Below, piece by piece: positions 36,450 to 48,239 of a DNA stretch of 64,000 nt. The stretch covers positions 1,513,001 through 1,577,000 of the forward strand of contig JBAJFG010000442.1 of assembly GCA_037903475.1 (NCBI GenBank). The letters run 5' to 3'. The notes beneath the pieces are model-generated. The model did not search any database. It was not told where the DNA came from and saw only the letters and a program-made list of their open reading frames with translations. Within the stretch, counting starts at the first letter, position 1; the number at the start of each line of letters is the position of its first letter. This DNA comes from Ancylostoma caninum (Eukaryota > Nematoda > Chromadorea > Rhabditida > Ancylostomatidae). Position numbers and translations under genes: made by a program.

Positions 36450-39050
36450 AGATTAGAGGTGGGGTCCTGCTAAGCTTTAGACCAGGAAAACCCCTATAAA
36501 TATGTCCACCACCAGAGGACGGCGTCGATAACTGCTGTCATTCACTACTACCAGCATAACGATCTGGAGTGCACGCTTTCTGCGCTGCAATAAAACACGC
36601 CTTCCTAGGACAAGCAGGCATGAAAGCACTAGGGAAGCGAATGGCCAGAAAGCGATAAATTTGCAGTTTACTTGTTTTCGAAGTACAGGTATGCTGAAAA
36701 GTATTGGGCGTATTATTAACAGTAATCTTCCCTTATTAGCCACAATTATTGTGTGCTTTCTATTGTTTCTGGTGTAGAAGTACGTGGGTAACCAGTTTTA
36801 GAAAAAAAATTCCTGAGTGACCCTTCCTGGCCTTCATGGAGGCCTTCATCTTCATGTTCACAGAACCGCGGTGCGTCGTAGGTATTCGTCATTCAAATCA
36901 GACTGTGTTGCTCGAGATCGAATGATTCATACTCTGAGTCCTGGTATTTTTGTTCTCTGGATTCTCGTTAATGATCCAACGAATGAAAATATTAATTGGA
37001 TTCAAGTTTAGGTTTAGACGGCAAAAAACATTAATTCTTGTTAGGAAATCCGAGGACCACCTATGTACTTCAACTTACAGTGGTTAATTAGGTCTAATGG
37101 AGCGGAACATAGTCCTGCTCAAGAGCCACGTTGGGGTTCATTCGTTTTTGTGGGATGAGAACTCCCCAGGAGTTCCATGGATCGGACCGAGATGAGATCG
37201 GACTCGGGCAGGTGTTTTACAGTCCTTCTCTATGAGAACCAGCGGTGTCTTCATAATTGCGGGCACTCCTCTCCCAACCATCAGAGCTCTCGGTATCAAC
37301 AACATTGCGACACCTTTGCTTTTGCAGGTGAGTCACCAACTCTAACTGCCGGAATCTTGATTGCTTTTTAGATTGTGCACAACTTTAACGATAGAAATTT
37401 TCCATAAGTCCACAACACATTCTCGAGCGGAGCAAAGGGAAGGCCCTCAACAATTTTCTTCCATTTCTCACCCTTGACGCATCTTGATTTTACTCCCTAA
37501 ACGGCCAGTAGCTAAAAGACTTAGCCCTTTCATGATGATAAGCTGGCTAGACGAGGGAGCGGATGCAGGACTTACTGCCATCTCCTTCAGACTGACCTCA
37601 ACATTTCGGCTCATCCTCTTCTTCACAATCCCAGGAGTTCTTCTTCCGTTCGCTCACCGCGGACAACCTGGTATTATTTCCGTTCTAATGCTTCCTACAC
37701 CAATCAATCATTTGAAGATCTTCTGAACTGTTCTCTTGAGAGATATCAGCTTTCTTTGTATTGATGCAATGGACTTTCTGGACCGCAGTGGCGCATAGTG
37801 GATTCGCCATGTGCACACTCTCCCATAGCTAAATGAAACTGAATGAATTGTGGGTCAAAAAAGAGAAAATTTAATGGCGTGTAAATCACATATAAAACCA
37901 ATATGGAAAGACATTCATACACAAGAAAACCAAGAAGCTAATTGAGACGCCAGTACTTTTCAGCCGCTCTGTACTCCACATCCACTCTACTTTCTCGTAC
38001 CGGCGCTCTATCCATTTTTCAGTGCGATATCACCACCAGCCCTTTGAAAAATTACACGGTTAAAGATTATGACTGTGTGTTTCCTGCTTCAATTCTGTTG
38101 ATATGCCACTGCTTACCAATTCCTCGAATGGGCGGGGATGTTAAGCTCTGTATTGGTAGTTTTTTTAGTAGCGTTGCCTGGAGCCAGGGGACCTATAGAA
38201 CCAGACAAGGGCATAATCGGTCTTACAAAGGCTGACAAATTAGCAACAGAGCAACGCCAAACGCTCTAAGCGCCAACAACTACCAGCTTCTTTTTATTGA
38301 TGTGTCGGAAAAAGTGCATGAAGAGCAGTATACAGAGATATGCAGAGAAAATTCGAGAAAATTCTGAGAAAATTATACAAATGCTGTGAAAATGGGACTG
38401 ATGTGAAGCGGTCGAAGGATTACACTGCAGCCAAACTTTATATTCGGAATACTGGAGAGTCAAAAGTGGCGGAAGACGAAGTCACCTTATTTCCAATGGA
38501 AGGAAATTTTGTAGATTCCACAATACTACTCCCAATCTTTGCAAAAAGACGCGCGCGACGCTTTAAACCGTCGCGAGGCATCGCTCTTACCTAACTTCCT
38601 TGAAAGGGAAGTAATTAGATTTTTCTTGAGAAGCCAGATTGCGCATGTAACAGCGGAACTGATCGTCTGTAAGCGTCTATAATTATTTCAAGAGCGAGCT
38701 TTTTCTAACGCAAAAAAAACACCATTGAAAAACTTCTCTTTTTATCAACCTGGATTGAACCTATAATTTGTCCGGAAATCAGTCAATATGTATCTATTCT
38801 GCAGCAATAGTAAAATTTCAACTTGGCAAGAATTTTATTGATTAACTGAATTGGGTCGGTTAGGTTCAAGGAGGTCTGCCAAAATCCGAAGTGACCTTTT
38901 TGACCAATATAGAGAACAATAATGAAAAACTCACAAAATATGCGATTCGTATGGGAAATCCATCAATGTAGGTAAATCTGGATACTTCTAAGAAAACTAC
39001 GAAAGAGTGACTCTTTGCGATGGATTAATGTGCCGCACGCGCTCTTTTTC
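36450..39050. other. stretch with weak coding signs only
   Basis: Plus-strand frames at 36817-37011, 37177-37371, 37484-37726, 37942-38235 and 38340-38594 are open but lack matched acceptor and donor pairs. Bases 38518-38580 resemble 41245-41320 (shared strings around gacgcgcgcgacgc and gacacgcgtgacgc), so part of the last frame is a dispersed repeat. Confidence 0.3.
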
Positions 39051-39122
39051 CAATGATTATTAGTAGTACAGCAGCACTTGAAACACTACTGTATAGCAGT
39101 ACTCGAAACAACTCCGTTTCAG

Positions 39123-39265
39123 ATGGAAAATTACGTAAGATGGAAGTTCGAAATAGGGAATCGGCTATAGAAACACAGGAAGATCGCCGAAAACAATTGC
39201 GGAAAGAACTATATGTTCTGTACGGAACTGTCAAAAGTTTGCGTGCATTTCTGGATTCGTTTTAG
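39123..39265 (+). CDS. terminal exon with poly(A) signal
   Basis: A strong acceptor (actccgtttcag, ending at 39122) opens 47 codons in phase 1 that end in TAG at 39265, and AATAAA follows at 39301-39306, 36 bases after the stop. This is the normal layout of a nematode last exon. The product is a charged helix, probably coiled coil (NRESAIETQEDRRKQLRKEL), ending LRAFLDSF. Upstream exons were not identified with confidence. Candidates lie on the same strand between 36.2 and 38.6 kb. The family is unknown. Confidence 0.42.
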
Positions 39266-41626
39266 TTTAGAATAATATTCGACGGACGTATTTTGTTTCT
39301 AATAAATAGACATAAATTTCAACCATCACTCAAATTCGCATTCGAGTTTTAATCACTTGAATGCATTAATGTAACAGATCAAAAAATTACGAAGGTTACT
39401 TCATTTTCATGTAAGCATCTATTGACATCCATCCTTCTGCTCGTGAAGATGTAGGTATTTATCTCCCCGCAATGATGCTGCTACAATGATTCAATCGCTG
39501 GTCATTCCACAACAGAAAACAGAAATCGGATGCGTTTGTTTACAAAATCAAGGAAAATGGATATGTCGACGAGAAGATAAGGGAATACTAGAAGAAGAAG
39601 GTAGGGGAACACAGATTTAACTTAATGCTTCCATTAAGAATCACAAGCCGAATACGCGTTGTAAACAGTGCAGAGGTACCCTCATGTCGAGTTTCAAATT
39701 TTTCCCTAATTCCAACAAATGCTGAACAAATCAAAACCTTTCGGAACAAATGAAAGTTGTGAAAATATTGAACAATGATTAAAATCTATCATAACAGGAT
39801 CCGAGGAGGAAAAAAGCTGAAACAGCGTTGGCCAAGGAAACATCCAGCAGCGGATCTACTACTAGAGGGCGGAGTCGTGGACGTACGGGTTCGGCGACGA
39901 GCAAATTAGGCGATGTGCAAATCCACAGGAATCAGCCAACGTGCTATTCGATAGTGGGGGATAATCCAGACTTTTTCAAGGATTGAGATTTGACTATTCT
40001 GTGACGGGGCAGAAGAATTCTCCAGAAGTCAGTGAATCCCCACCTGGAACAAATTTAGGAAAATAAGCTTTATTTCTTTCTCCTTTCTATGCGTCTTGGC
40101 GGTTCTAGGATCTTGCCCCTGGCTAAAACTTAGGAAGGTTCAAGGATGTAAACAATGTTGAGTGCCACTCGACTCGTAGTTCTAGGGAATTCACTGCTTC
40201 AAGAACTTCCTGCTTGAGCTTCACTTCTGCAGGTCAAGTCGGATTAGCTCGAAGGTCAGCAGAGGCTCTAGTATTCATCCAGAACGCAATGGAGAGAGCT
40301 CCTGGAAAACCTAGGCGTTCGGATAATTGGATAACAAGTAGCATTGTAGGGCTTTCTTCCAGAAAAATTCTAAAGAATAAGGGAAGTACATAGATCTATA
40401 GGAACATGGTCTGAAGTAGTGACCAAATAGAAGAAAAATCAACGAGAAATACAACTTTTGGAAAAATGAAAAGTCACAATAATTCAAAACAAGAACTCTA
40501 TCGGTGATCCCAAGGTTTCAAAACTGGAATGGGGCAAATGAGTGCTGCGTTGTAAAAAAAAACCTGCGGTTGCACTCCGTATGTGCAGTGCTGAATATCC
40601 CTTCCCTAATCCGTAAATAAAGCTAAACATACGTTTGTACGTATGTAGTTACCTACACTGGAGAAAGAGTGTTCAAAAAGAAAGTGGCGGCTTGGCCGCC
40701 GCACGGGAGCGCAGACGTTTCGCTCCAGGGGTCCTTCAAAGCTTTCAGACATTGTTTGGATGGGATTGGGAAGTGGCCGCAGTTCCAAGGACAAGGTGTG
40801 TAGATGGAGTATAGCGAATGTAGCACGTAGCACTACTTTGTGCCGACGGCGAATGCTCTTGGGATTTGAGGATCAAAGTGAATCGAAGTATGAAAGGGAT
40901 AGAGAACTCTCCCTTCTAAAAAAATACGGATAAACATAAGAGGAACGACAATCGAATTTGTGGCACCTACGAATGGAAGTGCTCATGTGAGCGAGCTGGA
41001 TATCCCTAATAGTCAACGATTCCAGCCCTCCGCAGTTGAAACTTTAGCTCTGAAATCAATAAAGCTTTTAGCCTTGCCTTTCATTCCAGGCTTTGAACGT
41101 CTCAATTTGCAGTATATTTCGGGATATCCCACACGTCATTGCTGAAATACTCTAGCACTCATTGTCGTTGTTGCTATCACTGAAATCAATCTTATTCTCG
41201 CTGAGCTATAGCCCACCGCAGCCAGTGCAGGCAACAGTAACTATGGATGTACAATATTGTTCCCAGTCTTGGCAAGGAAGACACGCGTGACGCTTCAATC
41301 CGTCGCAAAACCGCAAAACGTTGCTCAACCAAAATATTCAAAAATGTGGGACATTTCTGATTTTCCTTGAAAAAACAGCATGTGGATGATGATGAATTCG
41401 AATATGTCATATTTCTGTAATGCTTGTATGGGCGTGAAGACGATGGGTAAGAAACCCTTTCAAGAATGTCCACAGAATGGACAGCCGGATGACAACAACA
41501 GGATTTTGAGGCCCTACACTAAGAATAGATAGGTTGATGGTTCAGCTTTATTAGACGAGATCGGTAACCGCTCTTGGAGCGCTCTAGTATAGAGTATGAG
41601 TACTCGGTGACCCCGCCCGTACTTAC

Positions 41627-41698
41627 AGCCGGGGTGGGCGGGGCCACGAATACCGGGGTAATCACGGCTGGCGTGATGACAATGTTGAACTTTCTACA
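41627..41698 (-). CDS. small candidate exon, Pro/Thr/Val-rich
   Basis: Exactly 24 codons lie between a good acceptor (actgtatgcag) and a very good donor (GCT|gtaagtac), phase 0 on both sides. The product is rich in Pro, Thr and Val (VITPAVITPVFVAPPTPA), as in linkers of extracellular proteins. It is 126 bases downstream of the exon at 41825-42091 on the same strand, but that exon has no phase-0 donor before its stop, so I cannot join them directly. Confidence 0.35.
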
Positions 41699-41824
41699 CT
41701 GCATACAGTACCAATGGAATTTGCGAGATTTTTATCAGTTATTGTGAGGATTGAGCCAGTCACATTCAGGCACGCTTGCTCAATCCCGCAGCGACATTTT
41801 GACAGAAATCAGACCCACTTTTGT

Positions 41825-42091
41825 CTAATTTAGAATCAGTCTTGTGGGACTTATGAACCGCTTATTTTCGCCGTTACATAAGTAATCCATCTGTTCCAGG
41901 AAATTTTGAATGAGTTTATCTATGGAGGAGTTGAGGAAGATAGATCCTTCACGAGGGATTCGTGCATCGTAAAGGGTCCACGCGTCCTTTTCTAAAAGAT
42001 CTTGGCAGGATTGCATGTAGGTGTCCATACATGTCTGTAAATGAGCGACGGGTGATGACGCAATAAAGTTGCATAGTGAGACAAATGAAAT
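41825..42091 (-). CDS. candidate terminal exon, Cys-containing protein
   Basis: A strong acceptor (catttctgttcag) opens 88 codons in phase 0, ending in TAG at 41825. The product is well balanced and has cysteines spaced as in some nematode secreted Cys-rich domains: SLCNFI, TCMDTYMQSCQDLL and YLCNG. It looks like real coding sequence (middle part DAWTLYDARIPREGSIFLNS). A link to the T20D4.11-like (DUF19) family is only a guess from the Cys spacing and the CMDTYMQSCQ segment. The upstream exons were not found, and a SINE sits 0.1-0.3 kb upstream. No AATAAA was seen shortly after the stop. Confidence 0.45.
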   Translation of the reverse strand: MSFVSLCNFIASSPVAHLQTCMDTYMQSCQDLLEKDAWTLYDARIPREGSIFLNSSIDKLIQNFLEQMDYLCNGENKRFISPTRLILN

Positions 42092-42174
42092 CTGAACAGA
42101 AATGATTCATCGTTCTGGTAAAGGATAAAATGGTCGGCGTCAATCAGTCCCGGCTTGTATGGTGTGCTCCGCAT

Positions 42175-42395
42175 TTGACTTCATCGTAGAAGCATTGCAT
42201 GCGCACGTGCCATATATAGCGACTTTAAGGGAGCACCCCATGTACAAATCAGTACTTCATGCTCCGAGACTGCTCTGGTACCAATTTCCCGACCCCGAAA
42301 GAATGGAAGGCTTGATGGGCCTCGGGCGGAATCGAACTGTTGATCGTGGGAGCAAACAGCGGGCCTCTTGCTACTGCTCTAACCACGCCCTTGGT
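42175..42395 (-). repeat. tRNA-derived SINE
   Basis: Read on the minus strand, the head shows box A (GTGGTTAGAGCAGTAGCAAG) and about 35 bases later box B (CAGTTCGATTCC), the internal RNA polymerase III promoter of a tRNA. The region after box B runs into a non-tRNA body. The anticodon arm cannot be folded like a normal tRNA, so this is a SINE head rather than a tRNA gene. Confidence 0.7.
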
Positions 42396-42399
42396 TCTG

Positions 42400-43590
42400 A
42401 TATCATGCGATCATACGGTGGTAGTTTTATTTTCTTCAAACTGAATGAGTGAGCAATACATGAGGGTGACTACTGGAAAGAAAAAAAGGTAAAACCAACT
42501 TAAAATTAAGCCTCAAGGACCCAGCGGTGGCTGAATGAAAGCCTTCATGCACGAGCATTTTAAACCCAGATTATGTAATTCAGATTCCTGGAGGTGAAGG
42601 GGGAGGGAGGAATGAGAAGTTCTCGAGTGAAAAGCGTGATCGTCCGTAGATTTGCAGCTCCGAAGTTTCCTCAGTTTCAAAATTATCTTACAATTAGGAT
42701 GAGGAATGGAATAGAATGAAGCCAACTGTGGGTATCTGTAGCACAGACATGACGTATGTACGCTTTACCTAGCCTGATAATTGATAAAATTGGAAATCGA
42801 CTTTGTTCCCGGTTTTCAGCGAAGGGAAAGCGACTGTCACGCTTCACCCTTAATTCCTCTCCGGTTTCGTACATCCTTTAGGATCCCACAAGCGGCGAAC
42901 AGTACTTTTCTCCTGTTCCCAGTAGTTGGTGACGTGATTCCAGACGGCTTCATTATCATCCGGAAAGTGAAGAACTCACGGCAAAAACAGGCACGCGTGC
43001 TTGATTAGGGCAATCACTTTGCAGGCAAACATCGAGATTCACGCAAACTTGGTCTATCCAGTAATTACTCGCAGAAATTGCAGAAGCCAGGGTTTTCGTG
43101 CATGGTAGCCAGAAGAACACATAGTTCGGCAAAATATAGCTGTGAGGGAGCGATAACACAAATGATCACTCACCAGTTGGAGTCGGATTTAGTTCCTCAA
43201 GGAAGGAATATGAAAATACAAGTTTCTAGAGATTCTTATATCCATATTGGTTCCGAGTGAATGAATACGACATGAATGAACCAATGTGTGGTTGAACGAA
43301 TGAATCGTTGGGTGAGTGCAAGAATAAGTGAATGAATGAATGAATCGGGTGAGCTAAGGTGATAATCCAGAACGCCCAGCCAGACCTTTTGAGTGATATG
43401 TGGAGTTACCTTGCATTATTCGTCCAACACCTGCTCACAACCAAATGGCATTTGGCATTACGAGACGTTTCTCATCTGTAGTACTACTTTGGGCTACTTT
43501 GGTGCTGTGTTCTCTCAAAAATTAGATATATTAATCCCACGTGATTGACTTTCTTTCCTATACCGTAATCCATAGGCATTTTATTGGATG
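42400..43590. other. stretch with no firmly supported gene
   Basis: On the minus strand, a stretch near 42980-43155 has a good acceptor (atcgctccctcacag) and a good donor (GCC|gtgagttc), and more than one frame is open between them. I could not choose a frame. A loose TGAA repeat lies at 43258-43345. Confidence 0.3.
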
Positions 43591-43603
43591 AATAAATGCA
43601 CAG

Positions 43604-43773
43604 GTTCTTATTTCAAATTAAAGCTAGGTAGTTATGGCTATCCGCAATTTTATGACACTCCAAAACATTTTTCGAATGAACTCTTGATCTTGGAATTCTG
43701 CAGAATCTCAAGTGTTAGCCTTGTGGAGCTAGAATGGTATGAGAACAAGGGAAAAAGTCGGTGGATTTTGCAC
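43604..43773 (+). CDS. weak candidate exon
   Basis: Open frame between a modest acceptor (aaatgcacag) in phase 1 and a donor (TTGCAC|gtatgc) in phase 0. The product (contains LKLGSYGYPQFYDTPKHF) is of ordinary composition. No partner exon or family is seen. It may be chance. Confidence 0.2.
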
Positions 43774-44101
43774 GTATGCACGTGCACAGGGCACTCTACT
43801 TAGTGTTTAGTAGCTACATAAAATCCACGAATATGCTAAATTGCTACTAAAGGCTATGAATTCGCAATTCAAGAATATAATGGCGTAGCTAACGAGCGTT
43901 CAAGTTTTTTTTCTGGATATCGCTTATAAACTATACTTACCAATTATGGCACTGTGGCGCTTCTCTGTGGTGGTATGGTCAGATAGCCTGGTCAGTTCAG
44001 TATACCTCGGGTACTAGCCACTTTACCACCGCTGCAAAGGGTGAGCTACCGTCGCTGATTTGTCCATATTTCTTTGCGTTTTGTTTGGAGGAGCTGTTCG
44101 C

Positions 44102-44150
44102 AGCATTTATTTTTATGTATTCTTTATTGTGCACTCAAAGATGTGCGCAC
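44102..44150 (-). repeat. SINE 3' end with short TTTA tail
   Basis: The tail is followed by gtgcactcaaagatgtgcgc, matching the family motif gtgcactcacaggtgcgcc with a few changes. Confidence 0.5.
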
Positions 44151-44159
44151 AAGAAAAAA

Positions 44160-47100
44160 AGTACAGCAAAGTTAAAGCACAGTAGCGAAGCAATGTAGGA
44201 AAATTATAGCAAATAGCGGTATATTTCGTTTGAAAGCTTCTGCAGGAATGCGACGTTGAGACAGCAGTTTCTGGTTTTTCTAGAGCGCTTGTTATGTACC
44301 CCGTTTGTGGAAGGAGCCATAAGGTAGCTAAAGCTGGGCTGACATCACAGTGTTGGTGCGAAAGTCACCCTTTAGCGTCTTACCACACAGCGCTGTTGCT
44401 ATTTTCTTCTTATGCTTGTTTGTGGATGATGTTGTGTTGTGTGTGAAGATTAAGGCCTGTTGACGGCATTACATGCTGAAAACCAAGAGCACAACCATTG
44501 AAGAATCGACTCCATAATCAAGAAAAGCTCACGAAAATGAGACTTCGAGAAAGGAGCAAAGTTTATTAGAGGAAAGTTTTCAAGCCAAATACCATTAACA
44601 GATGACTGTCATCAAATGTCATTATCGCTTGAAAGTTTTGTAGTCGTTTACTTTTAGTTTAAATGAGTACGAAATGTGATTATATGTATCAAAATACTAT
44701 ACAAATAAATACAAGGTTACTGTAATTGGAATGTCATGGAGCTATTTACAGATTTCGCCATTACTCAAACAATTTCCTCAATTTTGTGAATTCCGGATGA
44801 AAAAGATGATTTTCTGAGTTTGACGTATGACCAAATGCACCAATATCATCATTTCCTACGATTTCCTACCTCAATGTACCATCTAAGTACATCTTTTCGA
44901 GTTCAACACATAAATGTGTAATTAGCGTTTTTTTATTCGCTGCGCTTAGCTCGTGTTTCCGTCATCACTAATATACTAATGATTTTCTCTCAAATGATCT
45001 TATGCTTGATGTGCAGCTAACAAAAGAACAAGATTTTTTATTTCTAAAAGCGCGATTGGGTAGATGAGCTCCACAACCCTATAAGTAGGGGAGGCATTTT
45101 TCGAAAGGACTTTAGCTGTGAAACGAAACTATTATAGTACTTATTTGTGGAAATTGAGGACAATTTTATCTACAAACAAGGCCCTTTTCCTACGTCCGTT
45201 GGGATTTTTTTGGTATTTCCACCCACTGAATTTTTAATTGCATATCATCTCTACGTTTCAACCAAGAACACTCCTTGTACTCTTCAGCGGCCCTTTCACT
45301 TGGAAGCTGTCGAAGCTCTGCCGGTCCTTCAAATGTCATTCAGAGTGGAATGCGGTGTCAGTGTGGAATATGATGCCCAGCTTGAATTCGTGTGCCCTTT
45401 GCCCACTCGTGCTATATTTAGAAGAGATTTTTAGAACATTACTGTCGGGCCTCGCAAAGAACCTTAGCGAATGGATTTTGTTGAATTTGCCAGCAGCAAC
45501 AAGCAGTTGACGGATGATGGTTTAAGAAATGCTTGAAGCATGTGATGAGGGCCATCCAAAACATCTTCCTCACTTGGGGTGGTAGTAATTTGATCGAAGT
45601 TGGCACTTAATGGACAACTCCAGACAACACCTAAGTGCTACTTACGACTGCCAACGAGGAGGAAGGAAATTTTTATCCACTTCTTTCTGTCTTTTATTCC
45701 ACACGTCAAGTGGAACTTCTAAGACAAAATGCTGGCCTTGAAGATCACTCGACCAAAAGCCTATTAGTGGGTAGCACTACCTCTGCACCACACTGCACCT
45801 TTTTTATGCAGTCCAAATTAATACCACCCCCGCTCTTTCACTTCTTTTATTAGAAAAAGAATTAACTTAATTGATAGATTTTTTTCCAGAATGACCACGA
45901 AGTGGAAGAACTAGAATCAAACAAGAACACTTCCTATATTTCAGTACATGCATGTATTCAAAAGAGAATTCGAAGACATTTGAAAAACATTTCTTCAAGA
46001 ACGAGGAAAAATAGAAGATCTGCGTGGAAAGTGGCTATCAAAGTTTTATTCGCTGTATTTTAAAAAAATATAAACTAGGCATTTGTGTGAGAAGTCTGCT
46101 ATAAGAGCAGTCAAACTGAGGTCAATGTCCTCAAGACGGGCAGCTTCCTCCTGGCAGCTTGCCAGGCGCTGGTTCAAACTTGACTGATGACTGATAACAG
46201 AAGCCACATAGAAGCACCAATTCTACAACTCGTCTAGAATTTTTTATCATACACTTTGCCCTTTTAGAGCGAATTTTTCCAGTCCGATGTCTATTTAGTC
46301 ACGAAATCATGAAATATGAAAACTTGAGGTGGGCAACGAGTCACTGGCTGTAACTTTTTCAAGATTTGCGTGAGCAACTGGCGCAAAGAAAATGCATAAA
46401 AGAACAAATTGCCTTCTTCTAAGTACAAGGAATTAACGAGCAAATTTGTTATTACTCAGCGGTTCTAATGCTCGCGAAAATTTTCTAATGACAGTGCATT
46501 CCTGAAATTTCTTTTCATATCTTTTGAATTTCTATCCAGATTAGTGCAAAGAAATGTGAAAAAAGCTTAAAAAATCCCGTTTAAAATGCTCAGTTGTGGA
46601 AGTTTAGTGCAGCATTCAAAATTTGCATTGGAGCATATTTTTGAGAGCATAAATTCGAGATCGTCGAGAGGAGATGAAACCTGATTTCTGGCGACCATCC
46701 GCCAAAACACCAACTCCTTATCAGATATGACTTTGTTTTCAGGAAGCTCAAAGCTCAGAAGCCCATCTTCATGTCTGGTACAGAAATGCTGAAGGATTTC
46801 TCTCTTATTTTCAAACATTGTAAAAATATTATTTAAGAGATTAAAAATAGTCGCTTAAAAAGGGGGGGGGGGGTGGGGTTAAAAAGCATTTAAATAACCT
46901 ACTCAGAGGGCGGTCGACCTGAGTCCCTCTGCACCATAAAATTCCTTTTTAAGCCGGTACTATTTTATATCATATTATTACTATATTTTATTCAAACAAG
47001 ATGTAAGGGCAAGGCTAGCCCTTGAAGGACGCCTAGTAAAACAGCTGCTATACGTAACTTGGGAACGCATGAATGGAATGAAAAAATTCGTGTATCATCG

Positions 47101-47520
47101 TCAAAATTACTCGCATCTGTCACGATGAGGATAGCGATAACGATACGATAGAGGTGAACATGTTGGTGTTTTAAATATCAGTGGAGCAAAGCGATGGAAG
47201 GCCAATTGAGTTGACATTTCATATCTATCGCTTCCAATGTCGCCATCGCGTGCCACAATCGGTACATTTCGAGAGAGCGAATTCTGAGGGTGAAGAGGAA
47301 GCAGACGTGAGCACTCAAAATATCAGAGCATTGTTCAAAGATTAGTAATAGAAACGTGCATGTAACAACTGGAATTTCACCGATTCTAACGAGGTAAAAG
47401 GTCGGAAAAGTCGATAAGGTTCAACTAAACAGCTCCACTTCCTCTTTCACCTCTTTTCTTTTTACCAGCAACACCTTCTCGGGCCACTAGCAGTGATAAT
47501 ACTTTACCATTCTGTGTAGT
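44160..47520. other. stretch with no supported gene
   Basis: Overlapping frames at 45147-45510 and a frame at 45635-45853 (plus) lack splice support. The minus frame at 46567-46818 starts with ATG (MFENKREILQHFCTRHEDGL) and is somewhat coding-like, but stands alone. A run of 12 G lies at 46862-46873. Confidence 0.3.
46862..46873. repeat. run of 12 G
   Basis: Pure homopolymer followed by TGGGG. Confidence 0.95.
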
Positions 47521-47527
47521 TATGTTT

Positions 47528-47580
47528 GTTCATTTATTTAGTACACTGCATTTATAGTGCGCCTTACATAAACAAGCAAA
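47528..47580 (-). repeat. diverged SINE 3' end
   Basis: A short TTTA tail is followed by gtacactgcatttatagtgc, a weak match to the family motif. Confidence 0.35.
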
Positions 47581-48166
47581 ATTGTTGGTTAACTCAGCCG
47601 GCATGGATATAAGCACCTTCTGGTTCCAATAATGAGCCTATTATGTCTAATACTCGAGTTCGAGCAACCGTGCAGAAATGACTTAAGCCAGAGTGGAGAA
47701 AAAAATGCTTCCCATGCTGCAAAGTTTTTCATATCCACAGAAGTTGACAATGGGCCCATTGGCCTACTATGGTTCTTGTCGTATGTAGGCCGGCACGCTG
47801 CTACGCCAACTGCACCCTTGCGGAACCGGCACACTGGATTTCAAGATTTTGGGAAAACCACGGAAGAGTAATCGGTGTTCACGTGGTCCATTCTGAATCA
47901 CAGCGGAAATTTCTATGGGATAGATAAGGCTACCAGTTCGAATACGGAAATCGTTGTATAAGGTGCCCAAATAGGATGGATTACCACGGAGCAGAAGCAA
48001 AGACAACTTGGAACTGAACATCTTTCTTCGAAAAAGGCAGCCGTAGAGAAGAATTTTAGGTCGTCATAGCTCTAATCTCATTGTAAGGCAGGTAAGCTGT
48101 AAATATAAAAAGAGTGAATGGTTTTCGAACTGAAACCGAAAGAATTAGCGGTATTTTAAGGTAGGT

Positions 48167-48190
48167 CACCAGTGAGATCCTCACTGGTGT

Positions 48191-48233
<43 letters not shown>

Positions 48234-48235
48234 CG
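48167..48235 (-). repeat. hairpin plus (TTTA)n tract
   Basis: CACCAGTGAG, loop atc, CTCACTGGTG forms a perfect 10-bp stem at 48167-48189 and is followed directly by about 11 units of TTTA (48190-48233). A further short palindromic stretch (cgctgtttaagacaggcg) lies just beyond. It belongs with the other tetranucleotide-tailed repeats, but the outer hairpin is special to this copy. Confidence 0.55.
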
Positions 48236-48239
48236 CTGT

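Noticed and set aside
42310..42385. tRNA gene on the minus strand
   Set aside because: Boxes A and B are present, but the acceptor and anticodon stems do not fold as a tRNA, so it is called a SINE head.
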